The notes beneath the pieces are model-generated. The model was not told the origin of the DNA and searched no databases. It was given only the letters and a program-made list of their open reading frames with translations. The position numbers were made by a program, and so were the translations under genes. Shown one piece after another: positions 54,801-62,812 of a DNA stretch of 64,000 nucleotides. This stretch comes from Heliocidaris tuberculata (taxonomy: Eukaryota; Echinodermata; Echinoidea; Camarodonta; Echinometridae), in the NCBI GenBank assembly GCA_025618425.1, contig CM046832.1:57153993-57217992 (forward strand), written 5' to 3'. Each line of letters opens with the position of its first letter. Position 1 is the stretch's first letter.

Positions 54801-57800
54801 TATTATTGATCTGCAGTAGTGCGTGGTTACTCCATGCCTGCTAAAGAGGTGTGTTCGTGCAGTCATCAGTTATTGTCTTATTGCCTGCATAACTTAGAGT
54901 TAAAGTGTACCAGTCACCAAAACATATTTTGCTCTGTATATTAGGGTTCTATTTCTCTGTACCATATTCAAAATATAAGCTTCAAATGCTGATTCTCTAA
55001 TGAGATATAGCAAGTTGAAATACACTCCCAATAAACAAAACAGCGACTTGTGAGGAACTTGTGAGGAGACTAGTTGATGCACCCGAAAGCTCTCGCATAG
55101 AAAAAGGGCCCTCGCGGACCCAACTCTGACTTTGATTCCGAGCAGGCCCTTATTCTATGTGAGAGCATTGTATTAGCCATTTCTTAGTCAAACGTATTTC
55201 AGAGGTTTTTTCCCCCTTCTTTTTTTTGGGGGGGGGGGTATGGGGATGTGGATGAGATGGGCAGGTAGTAAGTTCACTCACTACCTTATAGCTTGTGCTC
55301 CTGCAAAATCAAGAAATTGGACAAATGGATCATTAGTCTCACAATTAGGAGTATTACCTCTCCCTTTCTTGGACAGACTGATTTTATGTAGCAGAAAAAA
55401 GTAGACAGGGGCTGGGTTCAATTTCCTCTGGAACTGATTGTATTGAAGATGCCACCAAAAATGAAAAGTGAGCCCCTGAAAAACCGATTTCGTGATAAAG
55501 AGAAATCACTAAAATCAGAGAAAATATAGAAAAACACTGTTTGTCTGAAAAGGTAGCCCACAGATACTAAAGAGAAACCTCAAAATTTACAGATGAATGG
55601 TATTCTTTGAGCCTTAAATGAAACAAAATGATCTTAACTTTCAGGAGTGATATTATAAGAAGATACAGGATATCGTCTGTTTGGAGCCAGAAGGGCATTA
55701 CGTCCCATCCTTTGTACAGAGTTAACATCCTTCTTGCATGCTCCAAACAGATGCTATGTCATCTGTTGAGAGCCAGAAGGGCGTTAAATCTGTGTTAAAG
55801 TATATGAGTTAACACCCTTCTGGCTCCAAACAGACGATATGTTAGTGTGAATATGCCTGTATAGGTTATGTCCTTGCCTCATTTATTTTTGGCAGCGCAA
55901 TAATCTCAGTGGTGATTGACTTGGTATGCTTCAGTTACCTTCAGGATCGGGAGGATGATAAAGCAATAAGCCATTTTTGTGCTAGAAATGCACTGTTAAT
56001 TTTCAAAAGTGCAGGGTTCATAGACTGTACACTCTAAAAAACCCTGCTAAATACAACCTGTATAGGGTTGCATCCAACATGTTAAAAGTGTTAATCTACC
56101 ATTTTGAAAACGCTATCACCCATCGGCCCTTTAATATGGTGATTTAAGTTAACTCTTAGACATGTACTTTTTAGAGAGTAGCAATATTGGGCCTTTACTT
56201 TCTTATGTAGCAAATGTATTCAAATTGATGTATGTGTGTTCCAAGTGACTAGTTTGACTTAATTTATATTCAGAAGTATAAGTTGCATACACACTGGTTG
56301 TTGCGATTACAGGCATACCTCAGACAACCTATTGGTTAATAAGAGCAATGATTGTGGTAGAGGTACATTCATGGATAGGTCTATTACATTTTAGGCTTAT
56401 GGTTGCAGGAGGGCGAGACGATCTTATACCAACTCTATAAAAAGACACAAGTGGGTCACAAAATTGTCATAAATTTCATTAGATGATGTACCTTATTTTA
56501 AATATATATCTATAGGGAATTTATTTAAATCATAGAGGCTTTTAAATTGCTTAGATATATGAATTGGGTAAACAATGAGTGGTATTTCCTTAATTTTAGG
56601 ATATACCACACAATTGCACTATTGTAGACTATGTCCTGATTGTAACTCGCATTATTCATGCACCAACCACACCAAAATTATCCACTCAGACAGAAACAAA
56701 TGTGCAAAACCAGCATTCTTTGATGAATTTTATCCCCCTTTAAGCTAATTGTTCACACAAATGATTATTTATAGGCCAAAATAATTTGCCTAACCCAAAA
56801 CCTACATAAATATATGAGGACTATGATTTCTACAATGTATATATAGCTTTCCACAAATGTATTGTGATGGGTGCAAAGTGAACTAAAGTACCTGAGTGTT
56901 CTATTTTCAGTGCATGTTATTGACTATAGAATACACTGGACAGGGATTATGATGGTACCTGGTATTAATGATTTTGATATGGATTTTCACAATCAATTCA
57001 GATTGACATCATCACATGTCCGTTAATAGCAATATTGAATGCACTTGTATTTTAATTGGCCATGCTGTTATTACATGTAAGTTAGATTGTATACTGTGTG
57101 TGTTGTTCTGCCTGTTGCTATTAGAATTAGAATGACAAAGTTACATGTTTGTAGTTCAAAGAAATTAAGAAGTGAATATATATATAGCTGCACAACTTTG
57201 ATGTTCATTTTATAAATGAGTTTTTTTAGTTAAATCTAGCAATTTTCTTAAAGTGCATGTTGAGAAAAGAATTTTTAATGTTTATGTCCACTTTGTTGAA
57301 CATTATGCATGTTCATGTATTGTGCTATTAATACTTTAATTTGAAAAACAATGTGCAATGTCCAAAAAATTATGTCATGAAACAATTTTGCAAATACATA
57401 CATTGCTTGAGTTACATGTATTTGTTTATTCTTGCATGTCATTTTGTGTATGAATTTTTTGCGAGATGTGATTTAAAAACAAAAAAAACTCTGGCACAAG
57501 AGGGAGGCCAATTTTTGGAGCCTTCCTCAATAATTGATGTGTAAAATTGTTTGCCTCCTACCTATTTTGTGATGTATGTTTGCGTGTACATGTTAAGCTT
57601 TCGTATTACATATTTGTTTGCAGTATGTTTTCTGTATAACATTTAGTGGCCCAAGTATTGTTGATGTTCATGTTTGTATTTTAACTCTTTTTTTTCATTA
57701 TGGTCTTTTTATTGATACAAAAATGTAAAAGTGTTACCATATGCAGGATGTCTGCAAAATTCAAAATGCAGTATCATACAACAATAGCCACCATGATCTT

Positions 57801-59556
57801 TCGAGGCAGAAATTTCCTTTTATTTTTGCAATGTTACAATTTACAAAGATCATAAATGAACAAAAAATCCCTCAAATTACCCCATCAAAGTCTGCATTTT
57901 ATAAATTTTAAATATTTTGAGCAGGAGTGATGTGAAAAGTACATTTTACTTGTCGGTGGAAGTATAACATCTTCCTTTTCTTGATCATTAGTTATTGCAA
58001 TTATGTTGGTTGTTTTGACAACATTTCTTTAATTTTTTTCTAATGGAATCTGAATGCATCATGAAACTATCTTTCTATTCCATTAACCCTTTCGCGACAA
58101 TTGACCACATTTTGTGGTTTGGCTCAATAACTTTTGATTCAGAGCTCTAAAAATGATACCAGATGCATGAGTAGAAAGAGCAAAATTTTCTGTGCACTCT
58201 ATGTCCATATTTGTTGCATGATCAGATTGTGTTTGATGCCAGGAATTTAAAAAATGAGATTAAGCTTTAAAATCCTCCAATTGGCAACACATTAAGAAGT
58301 TCAAAATTATTGTTTTTAAACAAAATTGGCAATTTTTAAAACTTTTTGACAAAATTTGTGACCATGTGTATTGTTTTCAAAGACATTACAGCTTATTAGA
58401 ACCATGTAGCGCAAAAAGAAAAATGTTATTGTTGCCAATTTAAAGAACAAAATGTGATCAATTTAGCCCTTAAATAATTCCTGTCCTGAAAGGGTTAAAG
58501 AGATATTGGAGTACTGGTCAAAGAGTGCTTCACAGTGTAAAACTATGATTCAGAGTATCTAGATATATCAACATTCAGTATCTGATGCTTAGACAGTATC
58601 TCACCAATAGAGAGTCACTTTACATGTAGATGAGGAATTCAGTATCGACAAACCAAGAAGGAAAAAAACTGGGTAATTTTTGCGAAACTCCCAGTACTCC
58701 AGTATATCTTTAAATTGCAAATAAATGATCACGTGTACATTCACAAGAGCTGACCATTCATTTTCTTGAATTCTTTTGTATTCTATTCATGTCCACCCCT
58801 CATGGTTGCTTCATGGCACACTGAATCATCTTGTGACTGCCACCTTGGTACAGCCCATGTATTGGGTCAAGCCCTTGGAGTAGACGTTCCAAAGGAGCCC
58901 GCACCCCCAGCCCCTCATCACATGACAAATCAGCGTCAAAAAAGTAAGTTTTTTTTTCATGAGCATAGCAGCATTAGTTTTTTTCCTTTTATTTCTGTTA
59001 TGAAGTTATAATAGATACCTTTTGGTATTCTTTACTTCTACAACAAGATTAGGCAAAAGGGAGAAACAGGCTTTTGCATTATTTCCACCAAATACCATTC
59101 ATGACAGTTTCATATGCAATTTGTATAATTTTGTGTTATTTGCATGTAATTCATGTCGCTTTTGGCCTTGAAATTATTTACCATTGAGCATGAAAAAAAA
59201 AACCCCTGAAAATGTGAAATGCATTTATGCACTTGTGCTTTATCTCATTCGAAGTATGAATGAAAGGTAGTGATGTCCAAGCAATGGTTCATGAAGTAAC
59301 TTGGTAGTTTTTGTTCCAAATTTCTCAGTCCTGATACCAGATGTACAGGTGGATGATCCAGAGCCAATCAGTGAGAGACTCAACAGCCCTCCACCCCCTC
59401 TCACTTCACCCTCATCCAGATCACCCCGAAATAGCTTTAAGGGGGATGTCCACTCCCCCCGGGGCAGGAGCCCCTCCCCTCAGCCCTTCCCCAGACCCAA
59501 ATCTAAGAACGGGTCTTTCAAACAGGAGGACGATTCCCTCCCTTACCATCACAAAT
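31022..59556 (+). CDS. SH3-domain adaptor or RhoGAP-like gene, five supported exons, 3' incomplete
   Basis: Exons 31022-31189, 32234-32287, 42751-42814, 58854-58943 and 59329-59556 join with matching phases (0, 0, 1, 1, 1). The product starts with an SH3 domain, which binds proline-rich partners. A basic linker follows (KSKEQFIGRLIPEGRRNT), then a possible short helix (HDIHLQALSELHQRVKPLP), and then a Pro/Ser-rich region with candidate SH3-ligand and phosphorylation sites. SH3-first proteins with such linkers include the ARHGAP9/12/27 group (SH3, WW, PH, RhoGAP), but WW, PH and RhoGAP domains are not in the window, so the identity is only a suggestion. The gene continues past the window. Introns of 10.5 and 16 kb are full of MITEs. 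Confidence 0.85.
31190..32233. other. SH3 gene intron 1
   Basis: Ordinary intron with a G-run at about 31732-31749. No other feature. Confidence 0.6.
32234..32287 (+). CDS. SH3 gene exon 2: short basic linker
   Basis: 54 bases, phase 0 to 0, from TTATGCAG to GTAAGA. It encodes KSKEQFIGRLIPEGRRNT, directly following SIYLE. It is short, so support comes from splice sites, phase and lack of stops, not homology. Confidence 0.65.
32288..36087. other. SH3 gene intron 2, first part
   Basis: Mostly AT-rich. TGCCAGT-GAAGTTTA-TG-AGTAAGC recurs at about 34398-34426 and 34473-34501. A C-run lies at 34827-34843. A diverged MITE with internal inverted halves (GAAAGTTTGAGCAAAATCTGATAAGAAATAA near 35120, inverted near 35440-35480) ends at about 35543. 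No exon is supported. Confidence 0.5.
35090..35543. mobile_element. Palindromic MITE, diverged copy
   Basis: AGATCAATGAAAGTTTGAGCAAAATCTGATAAGAAATA...AAAGTTATGAATTTTTGAA is followed, after about 280 bases, by the inverted TTTCTTATCAAATTTTACTCAAACTTTCATTAATCTG. The same pattern occurs in the 50992-51578 and 62813-63807 elements. The right end is AGGCTGGACTTCTCCTTT; the left end is unclear. Confidence 0.6.
36088..36162. repeat. GAGCCAGAAGGGC hairpin, copy 1
   Basis: CTACTGAGAGCCAAAAGGGCAT pairs with ATGCCCTTTTGGCTGTCAATGG across a short loop. It belongs to a family of at least seven similar hairpins in this gene. Confidence 0.7.
36460..36477 (+). CDS. Candidate 18-base microexon
   Basis: Between TATGTCAAGCAG and GTAAGC lies CCAGGAGCAATGACAAAG, six codons (PGAMTK) in phase 0 to 0, which would fit between exons 2 and 3 without changing frame. 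Chance AG-GT pairs are common in 10 kb of intron, so this needs transcript support. Confidence 0.25.
36784..36905. repeat. GA and CAGAGA microsatellite
   Basis: A GA dinucleotide run grades into CAGAGA hexamers and interrupted purine-rich sequence. Confidence 0.9.
38648..39562. mobile_element. Possible element with GTCACCAGTCG inverted ends
   Basis: GCCCATACCTTAATGTCACCAGTCG at 38649 and the inverted CGACTGGTGACTTTATGGTACC at about 39518 suggest terminal repeats of about 22 bases. The interior is richer in CG than the flanks (38710-38840, 39090-39400). No transposase is seen. An alternative is an unrelated CG-rich regulatory stretch. Confidence 0.4.
39875..40200. mobile_element. TTAA-flanked MITE (GTTGAGTTCTGG ends), copy 1
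   Basis: It starts AGTTGAGTTCTGGTCATG and ends CCTTTCCCAGAACTCAACCTTCCCT, with TTAA at 39871-39874 and 40201-40204. Interior phrases (GAAGAGCAATCCTTTTCAGG) recur inverted in the copy at 63330-63704. Confidence 0.7.
40783..40870. repeat. Degenerate interstitial telomere-like repeat
   Basis: Imperfect tandem TTAGGG-type units (GGTTAGGAATAG, TTTAGGGTTAGGATTAGG) occur across about 90 bases. They may be a healed break or a mutated microsatellite. Confidence 0.65.
41222..41262. repeat. Tandem decamer AAAACTTTCA
   Basis: About four near-perfect copies of a 10-base unit. Confidence 0.85.
42751..42814 (+). CDS. SH3 gene exon 3
   Basis: 64 bases, phase 0 to 1, from TTAACTGTAG to GTAAAT. It encodes REHDIHLQALSELHQRVKPL then P, an amphipathic, helix-prone segment. 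Its last G plus CC of exon 4 makes Ala. Local GC content rises above the flanks, and the phase match with exon 4 supports it. Confidence 0.75.
42815..45480. other. SH3 gene intron 3, first part
   Basis: It contains the tandem duplication at 42990-43375, a TCTC microsatellite (43650-43671) and a TG run (44543-44561). No exon is supported. Confidence 0.5.
42990..43375. repeat. Tandem duplication of about 205 bases, diverged
   Basis: ACAAATGATGATCCCATCAACAATTTGTTAATTGGTGAT...TACTGTAGCCATTAGTTTTATGAT at 43003-43077 recurs as ACAAATGATGGTCCCATCTACAATTTGTTGATTGGTGAT at 43210-43282. Similarity continues through TCATTAATT-CATT and TGTATGAT-TGACTTG. The two copies are head to tail. Confidence 0.75.
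45481..45818. mobile_element. AAAGTGTACCAAT MITE, copy 1
   Basis: It starts AAAGTGTACCAATTACTTGA and ends GTGATTGATACCAATTAA. In the middle, GTGGAACCGAACTCTGAGTTCGGTTCC forms a strong hairpin. Related copies are at 49406-49785 and 54899-55190. Confidence 0.65.
45819..48314. other. SH3 gene intron 3, AT-rich stretch
   Basis: No gene or clear element. Short open frames at 46100-46640 and 47366-47614 are AT-rich and unsupported. Confidence 0.5.
48315..48527. mobile_element. Palindromic MITE with TACACTCTAAAAACT ends
   Basis: 213 bases. About 70 terminal bases on each side (TACACTCTAAAAACT..AAGTG, ACCATTTAAAAGGGCCGAGG, AGTGACAACTTTTTCAAAAT) are nearly perfect inverted copies, with a short loop around CTGGATACAACACTATAAAGG. 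It could fold into a long stem in the intron RNA. A diverged copy is at 56028-56180. Confidence 0.85.
48528..49405. other. SH3 gene intron 3, no feature seen
   Basis: AT-rich sequence with one A-run (48951-48961). Nothing recognised. Confidence 0.5.
49406..49785. mobile_element. AAAGTGTACCAAT MITE, copy 2, with expanded central decamer
   Basis: It starts AGGATACCAATCACCCAAAAT and ends CAGGTGATTGGTACACTTTA, in the orientation opposite to copy 1. The centre contains three tandem copies of GCACCCGTAC (49560-49591) and a hairpin-prone AACCAAATGACTTCGGTTCCGCGCG. Confidence 0.7.
49786..50991. other. SH3 gene intron 3, next part
   Basis: Apart from hairpin copy 2 (50434-50505) and the left half of copy 3 (50966-50991), nothing recognised. 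Confidence 0.5.
50434..50505. repeat. GAGCCAGAAGGGC hairpin, copy 2
   Basis: ATCTGCTGAGAGCCAGAAGGGCATTAACTC pairs with GAGTTAACACCTTTCTGGCTTCCAGCGGA. The stem is about 30 bp with a loop under 10 bases. Confidence 0.8.
50966..51642. repeat. GAGCCAGAAGGGC hairpin, copy 3, split by a nested MITE
   Basis: The left arm GTCTGTTTGGAGCCAGAAAGGCATTA (to 50991) and right arm GTACAGAGTTAACATCCCTCTTGCTCCAAACAG (to about 51633) are separated by about 590 bases. The intact copy at 55675 shows the arms were once adjacent, so the insertion is younger. Confidence 0.75.
50992..51578. mobile_element. Palindromic MITE (AAAGGGAAATCCGACC ends) nested in hairpin copy 3
   Basis: It starts AAGGGAAATCCGACCTTAATGG and ends ATTACCAAGGTTGGATTGCCTTTT. 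Subterminal segments (GGTGAAAGTTTGAACGAAATCGG; TAAGTTATGAATTTTTGAAAG) are inverted near 51470-51525. It is the same family as 35090-35543 and 62813-63807. Confidence 0.75.
51643..52632. other. SH3 gene intron 3, next part
   Basis: C-run then A-run at 51842-51864, a TA run at 52099-52112, and hairpin copy 4 at about 52118-52192. The rest is not recognised. Confidence 0.5.
52118..52192. repeat. GAGCCAGAAGGGC hairpin, copy 4, diverged
   Basis: CTGATCGAGCCCTAAGGG and the inverted ACACCCTTCTGGCTCTCAAC retain the family pattern with more mismatches. Confidence 0.55.
52633..53028. mobile_element. 396-bp near-perfect palindromic MITE
   Basis: It starts GCCGGAATTCACAAAGGTGG and ends in its complement. 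The arms are almost fully complementary over about 180 bases each, including CAGACCATGGTTTATGCAG and GATTTAGC/GCTAAATC segments, with CATGGTTTATG..AATT..CATAAACCATGG at the centre. No coding capacity. As RNA it would form a very long duplex. Confidence 0.88.
53029..54898. other. SH3 gene intron 3, no exon supported
   Basis: An AG-GT bounded 40-base stretch at 53412-53451 gives a stop in the required phase and was rejected. Otherwise AT-rich. Confidence 0.5.
54899..55190. mobile_element. AAAGTGTACCAGT MITE, copy 3, partial
   Basis: It starts TTAAAGTGTACCAGTCACC. The interior resembles copies 1 and 2 (AATATAAGCTTCAAAT, ACTAGTTGATGCACCCG), and TCTCGCATAGAAAAAGGGCC pairs with the inverted GGCCCTTATTCTATGTGAGA. 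The far terminus is lost or diverged. Confidence 0.55.
55191..55674. other. SH3 gene intron 3, no feature seen
   Basis: T-run and G-run at 55220-55238. Nothing else recognised. Confidence 0.5.
55675..55752. repeat. GAGCCAGAAGGGC hairpin, copy 5
   Basis: GTCTGTTTGGAGCCAGAAGGGCATTA, a short spacer, then GTTAACATCCTTCTTGCATGCTCCAAACAG. This is the intact form of the copy split at 50966. Confidence 0.8.
55760..55837. repeat. GAGCCAGAAGGGC hairpin, copy 6
   Basis: TCATCTGTTGAGAGCCAGAAGGGCGTTAA pairs with GTTAACACCCTTCTGGCTCCAAACAGACGA, only 7 bases after copy 5. A head-to-tail pair. Confidence 0.82.
55838..58082. other. SH3 gene intron 3, late part
   Basis: It contains the 56028-56180 MITE copy. 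The remainder is AT-rich with no supported exon or element. Confidence 0.5.
56028..56180. mobile_element. TACACTCTAAAAA MITE, diverged copy
   Basis: It starts TACACTCTAAAAAACCC and ends GTACTTTTTAGAGAGTA. The interior matches the right half of 48315-48527 (TTAATCTACCATTTTGAAAACG, CATCGGCCCTTTAATATGGTGATTTAA). The left arm is largely lost. Confidence 0.65.
58087..58494. mobile_element. TTAA element with CCCTTTC...GAAAGGG ends (piggyBac-like MITE)
   Basis: 408 bases starting CCCTTTCGCGACA and ending TGTCCTGAAAGGG, flanked by TTAA at 58083-58086 and 58495-58498. CCC...GGG ends next to TTAA are the piggyBac signature. The interior has partial inverted symmetry (CAAAATTGGCAATTTTTAAAA). No ORF. 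Confidence 0.75.
58499..58709. mobile_element. Second TTAA element, sharing the TTAA of its neighbour
   Basis: 211 bases starting AGAGATATTGGAGTACTGG and ending CCCAGTACTCCAGTATATCT. Left TTAA is 58495-58498 (shared) and right TTAA is 58710-58713. Terminal inverted repeats are about 20 bases. Confidence 0.75.
58854..58943 (+). CDS. SH3 gene exon 4: Pro-rich segment
   Basis: 90 bases, phase 1 to 1, from CTTGGTACAG to GTAAGT. It encodes AHVLGQALGVDVPKEPAPPA, then PHHMTNQRQK. Base use is GC-rich compared with the flanking intron. The leftover A plus TC of exon 5 gives Ile. Confidence 0.88.
58944..59328. other. SH3 gene intron 4
   Basis: 385-base intron; nothing unusual. Confidence 0.7.
59329..59556 (+). 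CDS. SH3 gene exon 5: Ser/Pro-rich linker
   Basis: 228 bases, phase 1 to 1, from TTTCTCAG to GTAAGT. It encodes LIPDVQVDDPEPISERLN, SPPPPLTSPSSRSPRNS, SPRGRSPSPQPFPRPKSK and EDDSLPYHHK. PPPPL and PRPK stretches could bind SH3 domains, and many SP sites suit proline-directed kinases. The region is likely disordered. Reading through the donor meets a stop two codons later, as expected for an intron. Confidence 0.9.
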
Positions 59557-59879
59557 GTAAGTAGACAAGAGAGTGAGATCTCTTCTCGCCTTCCAACCAA
59601 GCGTCTTTTGCTGTGCTAGGGACTCTGCTGCCTCACCTAACATGGGAACTTGGTACCAGTCTCTTCTGTAACCTTTCTACGAATATACTAATCATATCTA
59701 TAAGTATTTCTTTCTTATGTCTGTACCCAATTTCTGCACCATGATCCAGAGACACTCTTGAGGATTGCATCATCTTATTTCATGCTCTGCTGGACATTCA
59801 ATTCTGGAGAATACAGCAAAAGAAATGTTATGCTCTTTTAATCGAAAAATTACTTCTTTGTAATTCTATCTTCATTTCG

Positions 59880-60025
59880 TATGCTGAGAGCCAGAAGGGT
59901 GCTCATGCAAAAGGACATGATTTAACCCATTGCCTATGGGAACTGAATGGTCCCTGTACTAAGCCTATGGGAATTAGAGAATTCAGTAGTCAATGGGTTA
60001 ACACCGTCCTATCTCTCAGCAGATG
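59880..60025. repeat. GAGCCAGAAGGGC hairpin, copy 7, with a nested palindrome
   Basis: Outer arms ATGCTGAGAGCCAGAAGGGTG and CACCGTCCTATCTCTCAGCAG enclose an inner inverted pair, TTTAACCCATTGCCTATGGGAA and TCAATGGGTTAA. The inner pair is flanked by TTAA-like ends and looks like a separate insertion. Confidence 0.6.
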
Positions 60026-60100
60026 ATTTATTTAAAGAGAGGAGGTGATGGGTTTCTGTCTATTTTACTAAACATTAATCTTGACATCACATGGAATATT

Positions 60101-60383
60101 AAAGGGTTGTCCCATTTGATGGGTCGTAATGAAGATAACTGTAACTAAAATTATTCCGAAATCAGTTCCCTGCAGTTTATGTGGAAAAGGTATTGGATAT
60201 GCCACTGACCTGAGAAAATTGGTGCTGAAGGCTCATTGGTGTAAATCCGTTCCGTAGCACTTATTTTATCATACTGGTGACATATCCAATTCGTTTTTAA
60301 CAGAAACTTAAGGAGGCCTGTTTGGGAATGATGTATATTTATAGTTATTGTTATCTTTAGCAGTCAAATGGGACCCTTCCTTT
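60101..60383. mobile_element. MITE with AAAGGGTTGTCCCATTTGA ends
   Basis: The start AAAGGGTTGTCCCATTTGATGG and the inverted end TCAAATGGGACCCTTCCTTT form a terminal repeat. The preceding ATTA and following TTTAG suggest TTAA-type target use, not exact. Interior similarity to 22065-22215. Confidence 0.65.
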
Positions 60384-61296
60384 AGAACTTGGTCACTGCC
60401 TTTTCACATGTAATTTCAATTACAGTTTGTATTACTTGTTTCAAATGTGACCTAAAGCTGTTCTCAGTTTTGACAGGGTGGGTGTGCATTCTATACTCAA
60501 TCATGGGACTATTAAAAGGGACTTACATACTCAAAATATATCTTGAAAGAGTGGGTCCATGCTTAAGGTTGGTGACAGGTAGCTCTTACCTATTTCTATT
60601 AATCTATTTACATTTGTTCATGACATTTAATCAGAAGAGCTACATGAATTTAAAAGCATGGTGATGGCATCATTATAGAGTGAATAGATAAATTTCTTTC
60701 CACTGACATATTTTATTTTAAAAATGTGCTTGTAAGCTTTATATCACATATTGCTGCAGATATATTTGTCCTTACCAAAACAAATATATGGATTGATAGT
60801 TGACAGTATAATTGCTTTCATGTGTACAAACTTCAAGAGCCTAATTAACATGAACAGATATTTACATGAACAGATATTTTGAGGATTTAACTACATTAGA
60901 AGCAGAAAAGATGGAGAAGGATGTTTTGAATAATAATTTTCATCTAGCAGGTTCACAGGTGCACATTGCTTTCTAAATGCCGTCTTATACCGATATTAAA
61001 AAAAAAAAAGTCATCTTGTTACTATGTTCTGTTATTCATAATCTTTTCTATCATGCTATATCCTATATAAACAATTTTTTCATTAAAAATGTCTATAGAA
61101 TTGTTCACAATGATGATACTGCACTTAACTGCTGAAAATAATGTATTATTTGTAAAATATTTTTCACCATTTTTTTCACTATTGAAGTGTGAATTTACTA
61201 ACTTTGAAAAGTAGAATAATTTCAGGAGTTACATTGACATAAAGAAATAAGATTTCTGTCTATCAGATGGGTAGGGGGATGCTAGCTGCTAATTTT

Positions 61297-61505
61297 ACTT
61301 TGCCCCCACTTGGAGAAAAACTGAGCCAAGCTGTACTCCATCAGAATGAAAAGAAGTGCATTAAGTGTAATTTTTCATAGGTGGTGGGGGGTCGGGGGGG
61401 GGGGGGGGAGTCTTCTTATCTGGCTTTGCTCCCACTCAGAGAAAAACTGAGTCAAACTGTACTACATCAAAATCAACAGAAGTGCAGTTAATTTTTTCAT
61501 AGATA
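61297..61505. repeat. Direct repeat of about 85 bases around a G-run
   Basis: CTTTGCCCCCACTTGGAGAAAAACTGAGCCAAGCTGTACT... at 61300 recurs as CTTTGCTCCCACTCAGAGAAAAACTGAGTCAAACTGTACT at 61424. The copies are separated by GGTGGTGGGGGGTCGGGG and a G-run (61381-61410). Confidence 0.8.
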
Positions 61506-61751
61506 TAAAGCTTGATTATTTTTCATTGTCATCCTTAAAAACACTTATGACATTGTTTTATTAGTTGTAGTGAAGTCATATTTTTCTGAGGTCAAGATCA
61601 GATGATTTAGTAGCCAGGTAATTGAAAAAAAGTTTTACCAACTGGCAAAAACAACCCTGCTTTTTGCAGATAGTGCATTTTGGTGATTCTGTGAGATGCA
61701 TTCTGTATGGAATTCAGCATTTCATCCATTTCATTCAAAAAATGAAAAGTA

Positions 61752-61809
61752 GCTTATAACAATTATTGTAACTTGTTATTGATAACAAGTTTTATGAAAT
61801 GGGGGCCCT
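61752..61809. mobile_element. Half copy of the ATGAAATGGGGCC MITE
   Basis: GCTTATAACAATTATTGTAACTTGTTATTGATAACAAGTTTTATGAAATGGGGGCCC matches the right half of 26924-27053. The left half is absent. Confidence 0.65.
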
Positions 61810-62754
61810 GAGAATTCATCTGCTATGTGTACATCTGCTCTTGATTAGAGGAGAAGTGCATCAACATGCTCTTTGGTATCAGTGCCTGATGGTTAGGCCA
61901 TAACCACTGTGACAGAACAATCGTGTTGTCATGGTTACTTCAATCTGTAAACATGCTCCATGGGAAGTATTTGCAGGTGCAAGGTTTCTTGGAGGATTGA
62001 CTTGTGATCTTTTGCACTTCTGAGACATTTACAGATAGGAGTGGCTAGTTGCTAGTTTCCAGGCACAAACCCTTGTCAGGCATAACTCATAATTCAGGGT
62101 TTGAAGATTACAATTCTGCAACGTATAGGCCTTGTTTAGTAGCTGCTACACAGCCAGAGACTGACAAGATTATGTTAGGCTCAAGGCATTAGGAATTTTG
62201 TTTGTGCCTGCAGACTCTATTGTAACAGGGAAAAAGGGAAAATAAATATGCTACATAAATTACTGTATACCTCTGGAATAGCATGGAGACTTTGTGGCTT
62301 CATGTCTTCTTCATACCTTTACCACTACGTTAGTTAGCTGATGGGGTAGACGTTAATCTGATAGATACATAATTCGTTTGTCCATAGAAACTTAGATTAT
62401 AGAATCTGTCCAAAGAAATCATGACAACACAAGATTCTTCAGTTGATCTCACTGATTATGAAGTGTTTGAGATATATGTCCCTGTACATTTGTTTTCAAA
62501 TGTACACATCTAGGAAAATAGGTAGGCAGTTGTTTAAAACAATGAAAAAGGACAACAGTTTGTAGCTCAAATTCAGAGCTGTGATAGGGTACATAATGCA
62601 ACAGCTTTTTAATGGACATATTTTGAACATATGAGTGTCTTTTATCTTCTTTTCCCCTTGACTAAAATTGGTGTGTAAGAGATCCTTTGTGAGGTGATAA
62701 GGTTGGGCTATAATAACTCAATCTAATTTTTCATTGTATCACATTTCCCTCCAG

Positions 62755-62783
62755 GTGAACCACATCATACAGTCTCCTGGTAA
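62755..62783 (+). CDS. Possible further exon of the SH3 gene
   Basis: After a good acceptor (CATTTCCCTCCAG), the phase from exon 5 reads C-EPHHTVSW and then TAA. It could be a short alternative terminal exon, or with a GTAATC donor at 62780 a 25-base internal exon. No homology supports it. Confidence 0.18.
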
Positions 62784-62812
62784 TCCATACAGGAGACAGG
62801 CTCTGGGTTGTT

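Larger units (their letters stand above)
59557..62754. other. SH3 gene intron 5, first part
   Basis: It holds hairpin copy 7, the 60101-60383 element, a direct repeat with a G-run (61297-61505) and a half MITE (61752-61809). No other exon was convincing. Confidence 0.5.
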
